The notes: generated by a model not told the origin, from the letters alone. A DNA stretch of 61,754 bases from Vibrio nigripulchritudo ATCC 27043 (GCF_000222685.1 NZ_AFWJ01000124.1:1-61754), one strand, 5' to 3'; shown: positions 46,410 through 56,827, counted from the first letter of the stretch. A program made the numbers and translations.

Positions 46410-47423
46410 ATGCCAAAGAAACACATTTACATCGCTTACACTGGTGGCACCATTGGAATGCAGAAGTCTGACCAAGGGTACATCCCAGTCGCCGGGTTTA
46501 TGGAAAAACAGCTACAGAGCATGCCGGAATTTCATCGCCCTGAGATGCCGGATTACACCATCCATGAATACGACCCTCTGATTGATTCTTCCGACATGAC
46601 TCCGATGGACTGGCAACAGATCGCGGATGACATTCATGATAACTACGACAAGTACGACGGTTTCGTGATTCTGCATGGTACAGACACCATGGCATACACC
46701 GCTTCTGCGTTGTCTTTTATGCTGGAAAACCTAGGTAAACCTGTCATCGTGACAGGCTCTCAGATTCCTTTGGCAGAGCTGCGTTCGGACGGTCAAGCTA
46801 ATCTGTTGAATGCCCTTCATATTGCGGCAAATTACCCAATCAATGAAGTGACGTTGTTCTTCAACAATCAGCTGATGCGTGGCAACCGAAGCACCAAGTC
46901 TCATGCTGATGGCTTCAACGCGTTTACTTCTCCTAATCTCCCTGCACTGCTTGAAGCGGGTATCAATATTCAGGTAAGCAATCACGTTGAAGTGGACAAG
47001 AAACCAGAAGGTGATTTCAAGGTTCATAAGATCATCCCGCAGCCTATCGGGGTAATCACTATGTACCCTGGTATTTCTCATGAAGTGATTCGAAATACCT
47101 TACGCCAGCCTGTGAATGCCATGATTCTGCTGACCTTTGGCGTGGGCAACGCTCCGCAAAACCCAGAACTGCTCGCACACCTGAAAGAAGCGTCTGAACG
47201 TGGGGTTATTGTGGTAAACCTTACCCAGTGCTTAGCCGGTAAAGTGAATATGGGTGGTTACGCGACGGGTTGTGCGCTGGCAGAAGCCGGAGTCATCAGC
47301 GGATACGATATGACCCATGAAGCGGCGTTAGCTAAACTCCATTATCTGCTAAGTCAGAATTTGGGCTATGAGGATGTGAAAGCGGAAATGCAAAAAGTGC
47401 TGCGCGGTGAAATGAGTCTTTAA
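46410..47423 (+). CDS. ansA: Cytoplasmic L-asparaginase I
   Basis: A 337-residue type I asparaginase with both nucleophile Thr motifs (YTGGTIGM near residue 10 and HGTDTMAYTA near 90) and the catalytic Lys region. No signal peptide, so cytoplasmic. A clear TATAAT lies at 46361-46366, 44 bp before the start, though the -35 is poor. It converges with yeaC through a shared terminator. Confidence 0.96.
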   Translation: MPKKHIYIAYTGGTIGMQKSDQGYIPVAGFMEKQLQSMPEFHRPEMPDYTIHEYDPLIDSSDMTPMDWQQIADDIHDNYDKYDGFVILHGTDTMAYTASALSFMLENLGKPVIVTGSQIPLAELRSDGQANLLNALHIAANYPINEVTLFFNNQLMRGNRSTKSHADGFNAFTSPNLPALLEAGINIQVSNHVEVDKKPEGDFKVHKIIPQPIGVITMYPGISHEVIRNTLRQPVNAMILLTFGVGNAPQNPELLAHLKEASERGVIVVNLTQCLAGKVNMGGYATGCALAEAGVISGYDMTHEAALAKLHYLLSQNLGYEDVKAEMQKVLRGEMSL

Positions 47424-47452
47424 AGCAAACGTAACTTATTCAATACAAACGT

Positions 47453-47481
47453 AAAGAGGAGGCGACCGCCTCCTCTTTTTC
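47453..47481. terminator. Bidirectional terminator between ansA and yeaC
   Basis: AAGAGGAGGCG-AC-CGCCTCCTCTT followed by T on the plus strand; its edge meets the yeaC stop at 47480. Confidence 0.85.
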
Positions 47482-47767
47482 ATTCGTCTTTGTCTATTTT
47501 TATTCGGGCGATTTCATCTTCCTTCTCGGAAAATTCTTTTTTCAGCTCAACCTTTGACTTGAACTCTATTTCGCCACCCGCGGCAACCGTCATGTGTTGC
47601 GCCTCGTTGTTATGCTTGGATTGATATAGCATAACGGCTTGCATGCAGGAGTCTCGCTGTTCTTGGTTTAACGGAGTACCATCTGGCCATTTCCCTGTTT
47701 CTACTGCATAATTTAAGCGCTCGTATACCTCGGGCGTCATTGCTTCGATAAGTTGCTCTACATTCAC
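47480..47767 (-). CDS. yeaC: YeaC family protein (DUF1315)
   Basis: A 95-residue protein (MNVEQLIEAMTPEVYERLNYAVETGKWPDGTPL) with the DUF1315 signature; E. coli yeaC also lies next to ansA and sppA-region genes. The C-terminal third is highly charged (KKEFSEKEDEIARIKIDKDE). Function unknown. Confidence 0.88.
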   Translation of the reverse strand: MNVEQLIEAMTPEVYERLNYAVETGKWPDGTPLNQEQRDSCMQAVMLYQSKHNNEAQHMTVAAGGEIEFKSKVELKKEFSEKEDEIARIKIDKDE

Positions 47768-47878
47768 TTTCTTTCCTAATTATAAGCAAATAGGTTTTGA
47801 ATAAGACCATATCCGGCTACTATGCTTAGTCAAGTAATGGACAACAAATTAGAGCCTTAGATCACAAGCGGGATACCA

Positions 47879-48709
47879 ATGCTAAATACTCGACTTCTAA
47901 TCTGTATCGCTTCAGCTTCAATGCTTTCAGGATGTTTTGAAGCCCACCAAAATACCGGGGAATTGTGCGAAGCAAACCCTACTCTTCGATGCGAAAAACT
48001 CAACATGCGTGACGGACAATGCCGCATTCCAAGAACCGATTTAATCTGGCACCGTTACGACGCATTGCGTAACAACACAGTAGATAAGATGCTCAAAGAA
48101 TTTGAGATCTTACATGAATATCAACAATGTCTTGAGTTAGCAGCTCAGATTCAGCCTATTGACCAAAGTGATCTAAAAGAAAGGCGATTCAATGCTCTCG
48201 TTCATACCTATGATGAACAAAAGCGCATCCTTCACGATTTGAAATCCTCCAAAGACCCTTATGCTTTGTATTTTCGCTGGACTCAGGGCGATGATGATGC
48301 CCAGAGAGAATTTCTGCAATTAGAAGGTACAGCAAAACTTAATACGGCTAAGCTGCAATACGCATTGGCAACTTACTATGCCAATAGAGATAAGCAGAAA
48401 ACACTTACCCTGCTCGAAAACGCGCTGACTCTGACCAAAAAAGGGCAGCTGAATAATGAAGTGATTAAGTCGCTCGCCAGTACCAACCAGTCATTGGGCA
48501 ATCTGGAATACGCTTATATATGGGCAATGGTCGGCAAGGAGTACGAAATCCCAGTATCCTCAGATCGTAACTTGAGAAGGCTGTATCCATTCCCGGAGGA
48601 AAAACTGGGTAAACTCAATGATCTGGCAGATGATGTGGTTGATGCAATCAAAGATGGTCAGTACAAACCATCTTTGATTCCGGAAATCGATGCTCTGAGG
48701 AAATGGTAG
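47879..48709 (+). CDS. DUF2989 family lipoprotein
   Basis: A 276-residue predicted lipoprotein with signal peptide and lipobox LSGC (Cys19). The body is helical with several tetratricopeptide-like repeats (KLQYALATYYANRDKQKTLTLLENAL). DUF2989 proteins are typical of Vibrio and relatives and have no assigned role. A second Cys pair occurs just after the anchor (ELCEANPTLRCEKL). It converges with msrB at a hairpin. Confidence 0.85.
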   Translation: MLNTRLLICIASASMLSGCFEAHQNTGELCEANPTLRCEKLNMRDGQCRIPRTDLIWHRYDALRNNTVDKMLKEFEILHEYQQCLELAAQIQPIDQSDLKERRFNALVHTYDEQKRILHDLKSSKDPYALYFRWTQGDDDAQREFLQLEGTAKLNTAKLQYALATYYANRDKQKTLTLLENALTLTKKGQLNNEVIKSLASTNQSLGNLEYAYIWAMVGKEYEIPVSSDRNLRRLYPFPEEKLGKLNDLADDVVDAIKDGQYKPSLIPEIDALRKW

Positions 48710-48747
48710 GGTGTGAACTTTCGTTTCCGTATATGAAAGTTTTTTTC

Positions 48748-48778
48748 AAAGGTGATGTGTTACGCATCACCTTTTTTA
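48748..48778. terminator. Bidirectional terminator reaching into the msrB 3-prime end
   Basis: AAAGGTGATG / CATCACCTTT with a 7-nt loop and T runs on both sides. The msrB stop (48760) lies inside the hairpin, so its last codons are part of the terminator. Confidence 0.8.
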
Positions 48779-49179
48779 TTATTGTTGAAAATTAACGACA
48801 CAGAGTTAACGCAAAAGCGTTCACCTGTGGTTTTAGGTCCATCAGGAAAAACGTGACCTAAATGGCTATCACAGGCAGCACAACGAATTTCTACCCTCTT
48901 CATTCCGTGACTCAGATCTTCCAGATATCGTATTGCTGTATCATTGATAGGGGCATCAAAGCTGGGCCAGCCACACCCCGAGTCATACTTGTTATCTGAG
49001 TGGAAAAGTGGAATTTCACAGCAGGTACACAGGTATTCACCGCTCTGTTTATTATGAAGTAATTTTCCAGAAAAAGGGGCTTCAGTCCCTTGCTGGCGAC
49101 AAACACGAAATTCCTCATCGCTCAGTTGTTCTCTCCATTCTTTCTCCGTTTTTTCAACTGGTTGCACCTTTTGGTTCAC
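48760..49179 (-). CDS. msrB: Peptide-methionine (R)-S-oxide reductase MsrB
   Basis: A 139-residue cytoplasmic MsrB with both zinc pairs (CTCC at about 50-53 and CAAC at about 99-102) and catalytic Cys in RFCVNS. It repairs methionine-R-sulfoxide. The start is GTG with GGAG ten bases upstream. It lies divergently upstream of gapA, the arrangement seen in E. coli and vibrios. Confidence 0.95.
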   Translation of the reverse strand: MNQKVQPVEKTEKEWREQLSDEEFRVCRQQGTEAPFSGKLLHNKQSGEYLCTCCEIPLFHSDNKYDSGCGWPSFDAPINDTAIRYLEDLSHGMKRVEIRCAACDSHLGHVFPDGPKTTGERFCVNSVSLIFNNNKKGDA

Positions 49180-50513
<1,334 letters not shown>

Positions 50514-50547
50514 GCATTAGTTAAAGACTTTCTTTGATGAAAGATTG

Positions 50548-50577
50548 AAAAAAGGCGACCATTGTGTCGCCTTTTTT
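50548..50577 (+). terminator. gapA terminator
   Basis: AAAAAAGGCGAC-CATTGT-GTCGCCTTTTTT, symmetric hairpin with T tract. Confidence 0.92.
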
Positions 50578-50646
50578 ATTATGTACTTAGGGTTCATAGC
50601 CCTAGGTTCAACCCCTCTATTTGCAATAAAGAAAACAGGAAAGAAG

Positions 50647-51534
50647 ATGGAATTACGTACTCTGCCCGCTCTGACTGTACTCTCAGATAATGTTTCGATT
50701 GTAGAAAAAGACAATGTAAAAATTGTTCGTGTTATTCACGAAAAAGCAGAAGCGGGAATCGCATTGCATGGCGGTCACGTTGTTTCTTTCAAACCCATCG
50801 GTCAGCAGGACCTGATCTGGATGAGTAAAGAAGCTAAGTTTGATGGAAAAGCTGCACTTCGAGGCGGCGTGCCTGTTTGCTGGCCATGGTTTGGTCGCAT
50901 TGCTGCACCTGCACACGGCTTCGCTCGTTCCAGCCAGTGGGATCTGGTTGAGCATCGTGAAAACGAAAACGGTGTCATCGTTAGCCTCAGTCTAAAGCCT
51001 AATGCCGAAACCAAAGCAATTTGGGATTTCGACTTCGAAGCGATTCTGAATGTAGAGATATCAGACACTCTCACCATTACGTTGGATGTAAAGAATACAG
51101 ACAGCAAAGCGTGGACTTTCTCTGGAGCACTTCATACATATCTCAATGTGGGTGATATTCTGAATACCGAGACCACTGGCATGGGCGCTGAGTACATCGA
51201 CAGCCTCCAGGACGACAAAGTCTGCCAGGGCGGTGAAGTACTCAAACTGACTGACACCATTGATCGCGTTTACACTCAACCAGAAGCACAAATCCGCGTG
51301 TCTGACTCTTCATTTGATCGCACGATTGTTATCGAGAATCAGGGTCATAACTCCGCAGTACTTTGGAACCCTTGGAAAGAAGGTGCTGAAGGTATGGGAG
51401 ACATGCAGGACGACGGTTACCAAACCATGCTGTGTGTGGAGTCCACACTACACGCACCTAGCATTGAAGAAGGTAAAACTCTGCAGCCTGGTGAAAGCCA
51501 TCAGTTAGCGACCACGATTTCACTCGCAAATTAG
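50647..51534 (+). CDS. yeaD: D-hexose-6-phosphate mutarotase YeaD
   Basis: A 295-residue galactose-mutarotase-fold protein that interconverts anomers of hexose 6-phosphates. Family features: HGGHVVSFKP, KAALRGGVPVCWPWFG, HAPS near the end. The ATG at 50647 has GGAAAG; an in-frame ATG at 50545 lies inside the gapA terminator and is rejected. The gapA-yeaD order is as in E. coli. Confidence 0.95.
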   Translation: MELRTLPALTVLSDNVSIVEKDNVKIVRVIHEKAEAGIALHGGHVVSFKPIGQQDLIWMSKEAKFDGKAALRGGVPVCWPWFGRIAAPAHGFARSSQWDLVEHRENENGVIVSLSLKPNAETKAIWDFDFEAILNVEISDTLTITLDVKNTDSKAWTFSGALHTYLNVGDILNTETTGMGAEYIDSLQDDKVCQGGEVLKLTDTIDRVYTQPEAQIRVSDSSFDRTIVIENQGHNSAVLWNPWKEGAEGMGDMQDDGYQTMLCVESTLHAPSIEEGKTLQPGESHQLATTISLAN

Positions 51535-51563
51535 GGTCTGTTGCCCTTTAAAGATGAATGACT

Positions 51564-51592
51564 GAAGCGACCATAGGGTCGCTTTTCTTTTT
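51564..51592 (+). terminator. yeaD terminator
   Basis: AGCGACC-ATAG-GGTCGCT followed by a T-rich tract. Confidence 0.85.
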
Positions 51593-51787
51593 CCAATTCC
51601 TAATCCATTGATCTCTTTTATAAATTAAGCCTTGCCATTTACCAGTTTCATTGTTAAGACTGTATTTTCAAAAATACATTAAAGCGTTTGTAAGATCAGA
51701 TAATCGTTCACTCGCCTGATGTTCTAGACTTTCAGTGTCCTTTACACATTCTATATCCCCAACAGATATAGCTTTGTACCACTTCCA

Positions 51788-51803
51788 GTCACAAAACGTC
51801 ACA
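51788..51803 (+). promoter_or_regulatory. GTCACA direct repeat upstream of the response regulator
   Basis: GTCACA at 51788 and again at 51798, spaced 10 bp. OmpR/PhoB-type regulators bind such direct repeats, and the site resembles the E. coli RstA box. The same repeat occurs upstream of the DUF2860 gene (54200-54215). Autoregulation is inferred. Confidence 0.6.
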
Positions 51804-51856
51804 ACCAGTTTAATCAGATTGCAATACACTCGGTTGTAATAAGTCAAGGAGAGGAA

Positions 51857-52576
51857 ATGCATCTAATGGATTCAGCTAATCAATATAATTTGATGCTTGT
51901 TGAAGACGATATGGAACTGGCTGGATTGATCCAGGACTACCTCGAAAACCACGAATTCAATGTCACTCATGTCGCGAATGGAAAAGACGCTGCCGACAGA
52001 ATCTTGACCGATCAACCTGACATTGTGATTCTGGATGTGATGTTACCGGGTCAGTCTGGCATGGATGTGTGCAGACAAGTGCGCTCTGGTTACAGTGGGA
52101 TGATACTGATGCAAACAGCATTGGATGACGATATCGATCAGATGATGGGGCTGGAGCTAGGGGCAGACGACTACATAGTAAAGCAGGTTCAGCCCAGATT
52201 GCTTCTTTCCCGAGTACGAGCCCTGCTAAGGCGCAGCCAGCGTTCTAGTCTAACTGCTGAATCCTCACAGATCATGAACTTTGGTGCGTTGAAAATAGAT
52301 TTACAAAAACGTCAGGTGATGCTGAATGGTCAGGAGATTCAACTCACTACCGCCGAATTTGAGTTGCTGCATTTGCTGGCTCAAAACTCTGGTCAGGTAG
52401 TATCTCGTGACGACATAGTGCAGCAAATTCGTGGATACGAATACGACGGTTTAGATCGTTCAATCGACCGAAGAATCTCCAGACTAAGGCGAACATTGCT
52501 GGACGACCCCCATAACCCTCAGATAATCAAGACCATTCGTGGTAAAGGTTATCAGCTTTGCGCCAGCAATCATTGA
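51857..52576 (+). CDS. OmpR-family response regulator, RstA-like
   Basis: A 239-residue regulator: receiver domain with acidic pair Glu16/Asp17, phosphoacceptor Asp60 (VILDVMLPG), switch Thr87 and Lys109, then a winged-helix DNA-binding domain (QLTTAEFELLHLLAQNSGQVVSRDDI, DRSIDRRISRLRRTL). The residue after Lys109 is Gln where almost all receivers have Pro (KP). Strong AAGGAGAGG ribosome site. The kinase gene follows by 12 bp. Confidence 0.93.
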   Translation: MHLMDSANQYNLMLVEDDMELAGLIQDYLENHEFNVTHVANGKDAADRILTDQPDIVILDVMLPGQSGMDVCRQVRSGYSGMILMQTALDDDIDQMMGLELGADDYIVKQVQPRLLLSRVRALLRRSQRSSLTAESSQIMNFGALKIDLQKRQVMLNGQEIQLTTAEFELLHLLAQNSGQVVSRDDIVQQIRGYEYDGLDRSIDRRISRLRRTLLDDPHNPQIIKTIRGKGYQLCASNH

Positions 52577-52588
52577 TCGGAGACCATC

Positions 52589-54241
52589 ATGATAAAAGCA
52601 TTTTCAATACTTTGGCTGGTCATTCTGATTCCTATCGCGCTGGTATTCAGTCCATTTGGTTCTGTGCCTCTCAATGAGATTGGCAACAGCATGGCGCACA
52701 AATTTTATACCGAAGTCTACGGTCCCACACTATACACTCTCGAAGATGATCTTCTCAAACTGCCCAAAGAAGAATGGAAAAGTTACTCTGACGAACTTCA
52801 ACCTGAATTCGGTCACAAACTGGATGTGGTCTCGATTGTTGATTTTCCCTTCACAGATTCGAACAAAGCACTCATTAGTGACGGTGAAATGATTTATCAC
52901 ATTGGTGACCCACCCGCGCTAATGAAACGCGTTGGAGAAAGTGATCAGGCGGTTTATTTTGCAGTAGAGTTAGCCGTCCATGAAGCCGGAAAAATGGCCG
53001 CAAAAGGTCCACTTCATTTGCTGAGAAGACAGATACTGGAGTTGCCAAAAGAGCAGCGTGAAGAAGGGCTTCGTAAACTCACCGAGACTTTGCCTGTTAT
53101 CGCCACTTTTGAAAAAATCGATAGCGTTAAACTATCCGAAGAAGAACAGAAAAAGCTTCTGGCGGGTGAAATAGCCGCAGAGCTCAGCGAAAATGACGAG
53201 ATTGTTTTTTATGCGCTAATCGAAGAGGGAATTGTGCTCAAAATTTTCGAGCATAACTCGACTAAGCTGCAGTTACAGTTCTCAAGTTACATCATCATGG
53301 GCATCATGGCTTGCATAGCCGCTGGTATGTTCCTGTGGGCCATACCTCTGTGGCGAGATCTGAAAAGGTTAGCGGCAACCACCAATGCATATGGAAGAGG
53401 TGAGCTTCAGTCCCGGGCCAAAATTTCCCGTATGTCTGTAGTCGCGCAGTTAAGTGGTTCTTTCAACAAAATGGCGGACAATATTGAAAAGTTAATATTG
53501 GGTCACAGAGAACTGACCAATGCCATTGCACACGATTTAAGAACACCTCTTTACCGTCTGCGTTTTGCTTTTGAAATGCTGAACGATAACAAACTCAGTG
53601 ACGAGCAAAGAGCAAAATATAACGGGGTAGTCGAGAAAAGTATCGATGATCTGGACCACCTGATTAACCAAACCTTAATTTTGTCTCGCTACTCTCGAGT
53701 GCCGAGCGCTGAACAAATCGCCCCTTGCATACTTGAGCCGGTTTTACGCTCTGAAATCAATCACTTTCAGTTGGAGCACCCTGAGCTCTCCGTTAGTTTT
53801 CAATGCTCTTCATTGCTGAAGGAAAGCGAAGTCATGGTGGATCAACGAGCCATGATACGAGCTCTGAACAACTTGCTCGCCAATGCGGCTCGGTTTGCAG
53901 AAGAAACCATTCAGGTGACACTTGAGCGTCACCCAAACAACTGGGTACTCATTGTTGAAGATGACGGGATTGGTATACCTCAAGATATGTGGCAGTCCAT
54001 CTTCGATCCCTTTACCCAAGTCAATAATGAACAGCGAGATACAAGCACAGGGCATGGATTAGGTCTGGCAATAGTCAAACAGATTGCGCATTGGCACGAA
54101 GGCGAAGCTAACGTATCACAATCTGAATTAGGTGGTGCGAAATTCATCATCACCTGGAATAAGCCCTTAACAAGCGATTCACCAAACCAAGCACAAGCGG
54201 TCACAAACCGTCACATTTCGTCTACAAGTGAGCATGGATGA
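52589..54241 (+). CDS. Sensor histidine kinase, RstB-like
   Basis: A 550-residue membrane kinase: helix at 5-22, a large periplasmic domain to about 230, second helix about 232-252, HAMP, phosphoacceptor His315 (NAIAHDLRTPLYRLRF), N-box (NNLLANAARF) and G-boxes (EDDGIGIP, GHGLGLAIV). It is co-transcribed with the regulator. The periplasmic domain is Glu/Lys-rich and not one I recognise. The signal is unknown; RstB relatives respond to low magnesium or pH. Confidence 0.92.
   Translation: MIKAFSILWLVILIPIALVFSPFGSVPLNEIGNSMAHKFYTEVYGPTLYTLEDDLLKLPKEEWKSYSDELQPEFGHKLDVVSIVDFPFTDSNKALISDGEMIYHIGDPPALMKRVGESDQAVYFAVELAVHEAGKMAAKGPLHLLRRQILELPKEQREEGLRKLTETLPVIATFEKIDSVKLSEEEQKKLLAGEIAAELSENDEIVFYALIEEGIVLKIFEHNSTKLQLQFSSYIIMGIMACIAAGMFLWAIPLWRDLKRLAATTNAYGRGELQSRAKISRMSVVAQLSGSFNKMADNIEKLILGHRELTNAIAHDLRTPLYRLRFAFEMLNDNKLSDEQRAKYNGVVEKSIDDLDHLINQTLILSRYSRVPSAEQIAPCILEPVLRSEINHFQLEHPELSVSFQCSSLLKESEVMVDQRAMIRALNNLLANAARFAEETIQVTLERHPNNWVLIVEDDGIGIPQDMWQSIFDPFTQVNNEQRDTSTGHGLGLAIVKQIAHWHEGEANVSQSELGGAKFIITWNKPLTSDSPNQAQAVTNRHISSTSEHG
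54200..54215 (+). promoter_or_regulatory. Second GTCACA direct repeat, upstream of the DUF2860 gene
   Basis: GTCACA at 54200 and 54210, 10-bp spacing, inside the 3-prime end of the kinase gene and about 84 bp before the DUF2860 start. A -10-like TAGAAT lies at 54263-54268. It is identical in half-sites and spacing to 51788-51803, so the same regulator probably controls both promoters. Confidence 0.6.
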
Positions 54242-54298
54242 GTGAACAGGAATTAATCAAACTAGAATCTCTAATCACAGAAAGTAATAGGTACAAGG

Positions 54299-55300
54299 AT
54301 GAAGAATTTACATAAGTCCATCGGGTTGTTCTGCTTAACACTGAGTGCACCCACTCTCGCGTCGTATGAGGAAACACCTTTTGAACCTGGATGGCAGTTT
54401 ATCCTTTCTGCAAACCTTGGTTACGGTTCCGAAACGTCGCAATCTAACACCCATGATGACAACAAAACTGCCGACTCATTAGACAGCAACGGCAAATCGG
54501 TTTCCACGTTTGCCCCCTTCCCATTTATTCGGGTGGAATACACACTCGATAGTGGGTACACACAATTTTACCTTGGTCAGAGTGAAGATCAGGTAACCAG
54601 CGAACAGTTTCAAGCCGAGCTAGGTGTGAACCACTATCAGGAAGGCATTGGCTTGCTAACTGCCGCGTACTTCCCGAAAGTTCCGGGTGTGAGTGAAGTA
54701 TGGGAAGACCCCTACCTGATTGGTAGCGAAAGAAAGACCACACATTCTAACGCTCACGGCGGTCGAATCGCTTACTCACCAGATACTGCATTGCCGCTAA
54801 CATTGCGTTATGCGTTCGTAACCTATGATGTCGACGACGAAAAATCTGGGCAAAGTCAGGGGTTGACCTCTGCCGAGCAGAAGAAGCTAGACAGAAACAG
54901 TGATTTTCAGCGATTTGGTGTTGAAACCCTCGTACCGCTTGGTGATTCTTTCGCGATTATGCCTGCTGTTAGATATACGCTCAGGGACGCCAAAGGGGAC
55001 GCTCACAGTTTCAAAGAGCTGTCGGGAGAGTTGGCATTTCAGTACGGCTACGAACAACATAGCTTTGTGTTGCAAACAGGTTTAGCCAAGCGAAACTTCG
55101 ATACACTGAACCCTGTGTTCGACAAAAAACAAGATACAACGGTTACTAATCTGTTTGGTATCTACACCTACAATGAACCTTTTGGCTATGAGAACTTTAG
55201 CCTGAGCGTTATTGGTGGTGTGAGTAACGAAGACTCCGACATCAACTTCCATGATACAAAGAGTCAGTACATTGCTACAGGTGTCATTTATTACTTCTAA
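54299..55300 (+). CDS. DUF2860 outer-membrane protein
   Basis: A 333-residue beta-rich protein with signal peptide cleaved near APTLA-S and a C-terminal aromatic residue (ATGVIYYF), the hallmark of BAM-assembled outer-membrane barrels. Alternating hydrophobic strands (FSLSVIGGV, SFVLQTGLA) fit a barrel. The DUF2860 family is found in Vibrio and relatives without known function. Likely target of the upstream two-component system. Confidence 0.85.
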   Translation: MKNLHKSIGLFCLTLSAPTLASYEETPFEPGWQFILSANLGYGSETSQSNTHDDNKTADSLDSNGKSVSTFAPFPFIRVEYTLDSGYTQFYLGQSEDQVTSEQFQAELGVNHYQEGIGLLTAAYFPKVPGVSEVWEDPYLIGSERKTTHSNAHGGRIAYSPDTALPLTLRYAFVTYDVDDEKSGQSQGLTSAEQKKLDRNSDFQRFGVETLVPLGDSFAIMPAVRYTLRDAKGDAHSFKELSGELAFQYGYEQHSFVLQTGLAKRNFDTLNPVFDKKQDTTVTNLFGIYTYNEPFGYENFSLSVIGGVSNEDSDINFHDTKSQYIATGVIYYF

Positions 55301-55349
55301 TAAGTAAACCTGTAGAAACCACAATGGTGACGACATTCTGTCGTTGGTC

Positions 55350-55392
55350 TAGGGTTTGTTCCTCTCAAGCAGAGCTTACAAACCCTATTTTT
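55350..55392 (+). terminator. Terminator or attenuator between the DUF2860 gene and a lipoprotein gene
   Basis: TAGGGTTTGT / ACAAACCCTA with an inner CTCT-AGAG stem, followed by five T. The ribosome site AAGGAGG of the next gene begins right after the T run, so that gene depends on read-through or on a promoter within this short region. Confidence 0.75.
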
Positions 55393-55405
55393 AAGGAGGA
55401 AATCT

Positions 55406-55750
55406 ATGCGTAAAATAACCATTTTGACCATCTTTGTGTCTCTGACACTGGCACTGACAGGTTGCAGCCGATTTCCTCAGGACAACATCTTAGATTTTCT
55501 GCCCGTATCCGCACCTTCTCTGGAAAAAGTTATTCCTGCGTTTCAGGGGGAGTGGTTTGGAAACATGATGAAAGGCGAAGCGGGTGAAGACGAACATGTC
55601 ACTTATCACATTTCATCGGGCAGTCTAGCAAAAGAAGTCACCAAAAACGTGGTGACCAAAGTAAGCGTATTTATGGTTACAGCGCGATTACCTGCACCAC
55701 AGAAGCAGCAGGAACGAATACAAAAACTTATTCACGAATTGCGCGAATAA
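55406..55750 (+). CDS. Small predicted lipoprotein
   Basis: A 114-residue protein with signal peptide and lipobox LTGC (Cys20), then about 95 residues with a central amphipathic strand region (GSLAKEVTKNVVTKVSVFMV). Strong AAGGAGG ribosome site. No family recognised. It follows the DUF2860 gene across a terminator-like hairpin and may belong to the same regulon. Confidence 0.8.
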   Translation: MRKITILTIFVSLTLALTGCSRFPQDNILDFLPVSAPSLEKVIPAFQGEWFGNMMKGEAGEDEHVTYHISSGSLAKEVTKNVVTKVSVFMVTARLPAPQKQQERIQKLIHELRE

Positions 55751-55896
55751 CTCGGGTCTTACTATGGAAAAATTCGATACTCAAGTCTTCATAGAAGGCT
55801 TGGGTATTTTTTATTTAGGTTCTTCCCTGCCAGACACTTTTTATTTATCGCTATTGCCGCTAAACTTTGCCCCCAATTTGCGTCTTTGAGTTTGAC

Positions 55897-56715
55897 ATGA
55901 CATATCAGTGCCCCCTTTGCCAAAACGATTTGGAGTTGAATCAACGAACCTATCGCTGCGAGAACAACCACCAGTTTGATGTCGCGAAAGAAGGCTACGT
56001 TAACCTGATGCCAGCGCATCATAAACGCTCCAAAGATCCTGGCGATAACAAAGAGATGACGCAGGCACGCAGGCGCTTTCTTGATAGCAGGCACTATCAG
56101 GTTTTGCGTGAGTCTGTCGCTCAAACGTGCAGCCACTGGGTAAACAGCTCACAAGGGCAACTATTGGATATTGGCTGCGGAGAGGGTTACTACACCGATT
56201 TAGTGGAAAAACACCTGGCAGATAAACTTTCTGAGCCTCGTGTTTTCGGTTTAGACATTTCCAAAGTCGCCATTCGTTACGCTGCTAAACGTTATACAAA
56301 TTGTCATTTCAGTGTCGCTTCCAGCCACCGCCTTCCGTTTAGCGACGAATCTTTAGATGCGGTGCTGAGAATCTATGCCCCATGTAAAGCAGAAGAGCTA
56401 AACCGGGTTATCAGTGACAAAGGCGTGTTGATTACGGTTACTCCAGCAGCGCGGCACCTCTTTCAGTTGAGACAGGGGATTTACGATGAAGTCAGGCTGC
56501 ATGACGAATCACCCGAAATGCTGGAAGGCTTTACCCTTGTCGACGAGAAAAAAATTCATTACACCATGCCTTTAAAGGGCGGTGATGCTTTGGATTTGCT
56601 TCAGATGACACCATTCGCGTGGAAAGCAACAGACGAGTTCCGACAAACGCTGTCTGCCTCAGAGTGTTTTGACTGCGAAGCCGACTTTATGATTCGTGTT
56701 TATCAAAAAGGTTAA
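55897..56715 (+). CDS. rlmA: 23S rRNA (guanine-745-N1)-methyltransferase
   Basis: A 272-residue RlmA. The N-terminal zinc finger (YQCPLCQNDL...YRCENNHQFDVAKEGYVNLMP) and SAM-binding GCGEGYYTD are present. It methylates G745 in 23S rRNA helix 35. I start at the ATG of MTYQCPLC (55897); an upstream in-frame TTG adds ten residues not seen in the family. Confidence 0.95.
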   Translation: MTYQCPLCQNDLELNQRTYRCENNHQFDVAKEGYVNLMPAHHKRSKDPGDNKEMTQARRRFLDSRHYQVLRESVAQTCSHWVNSSQGQLLDIGCGEGYYTDLVEKHLADKLSEPRVFGLDISKVAIRYAAKRYTNCHFSVASSHRLPFSDESLDAVLRIYAPCKAEELNRVISDKGVLITVTPAARHLFQLRQGIYDEVRLHDESPEMLEGFTLVDEKKIHYTMPLKGGDALDLLQMTPFAWKATDEFRQTLSASECFDCEADFMIRVYQKG

Positions 56716-56827
56716 GGGCTGCTGACCTTTTATTTATTACCCCTAATTCCCCGAATTTTGAAGGGTTAGAAAGTCAGCAATTTATGATAAAGTCTGAACA
56801 TACTGTATATCGTCACTGAACATTATT

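Larger units (their letters stand above)
51535..51856. other. yeaD to response-regulator intergenic region
   Basis: About 320 bp. It holds the yeaD terminator (51564-51592) and the regulator promoter with the GTCACA direct repeat (51788-51803). No further gene seen. Confidence 0.6.

Noticed and set aside
50545-50646. Upstream in-frame start for yeaD
   Set aside because: The extra residues come from the gapA terminator; the ATG at 50647 has a ribosome site and gives the family length.
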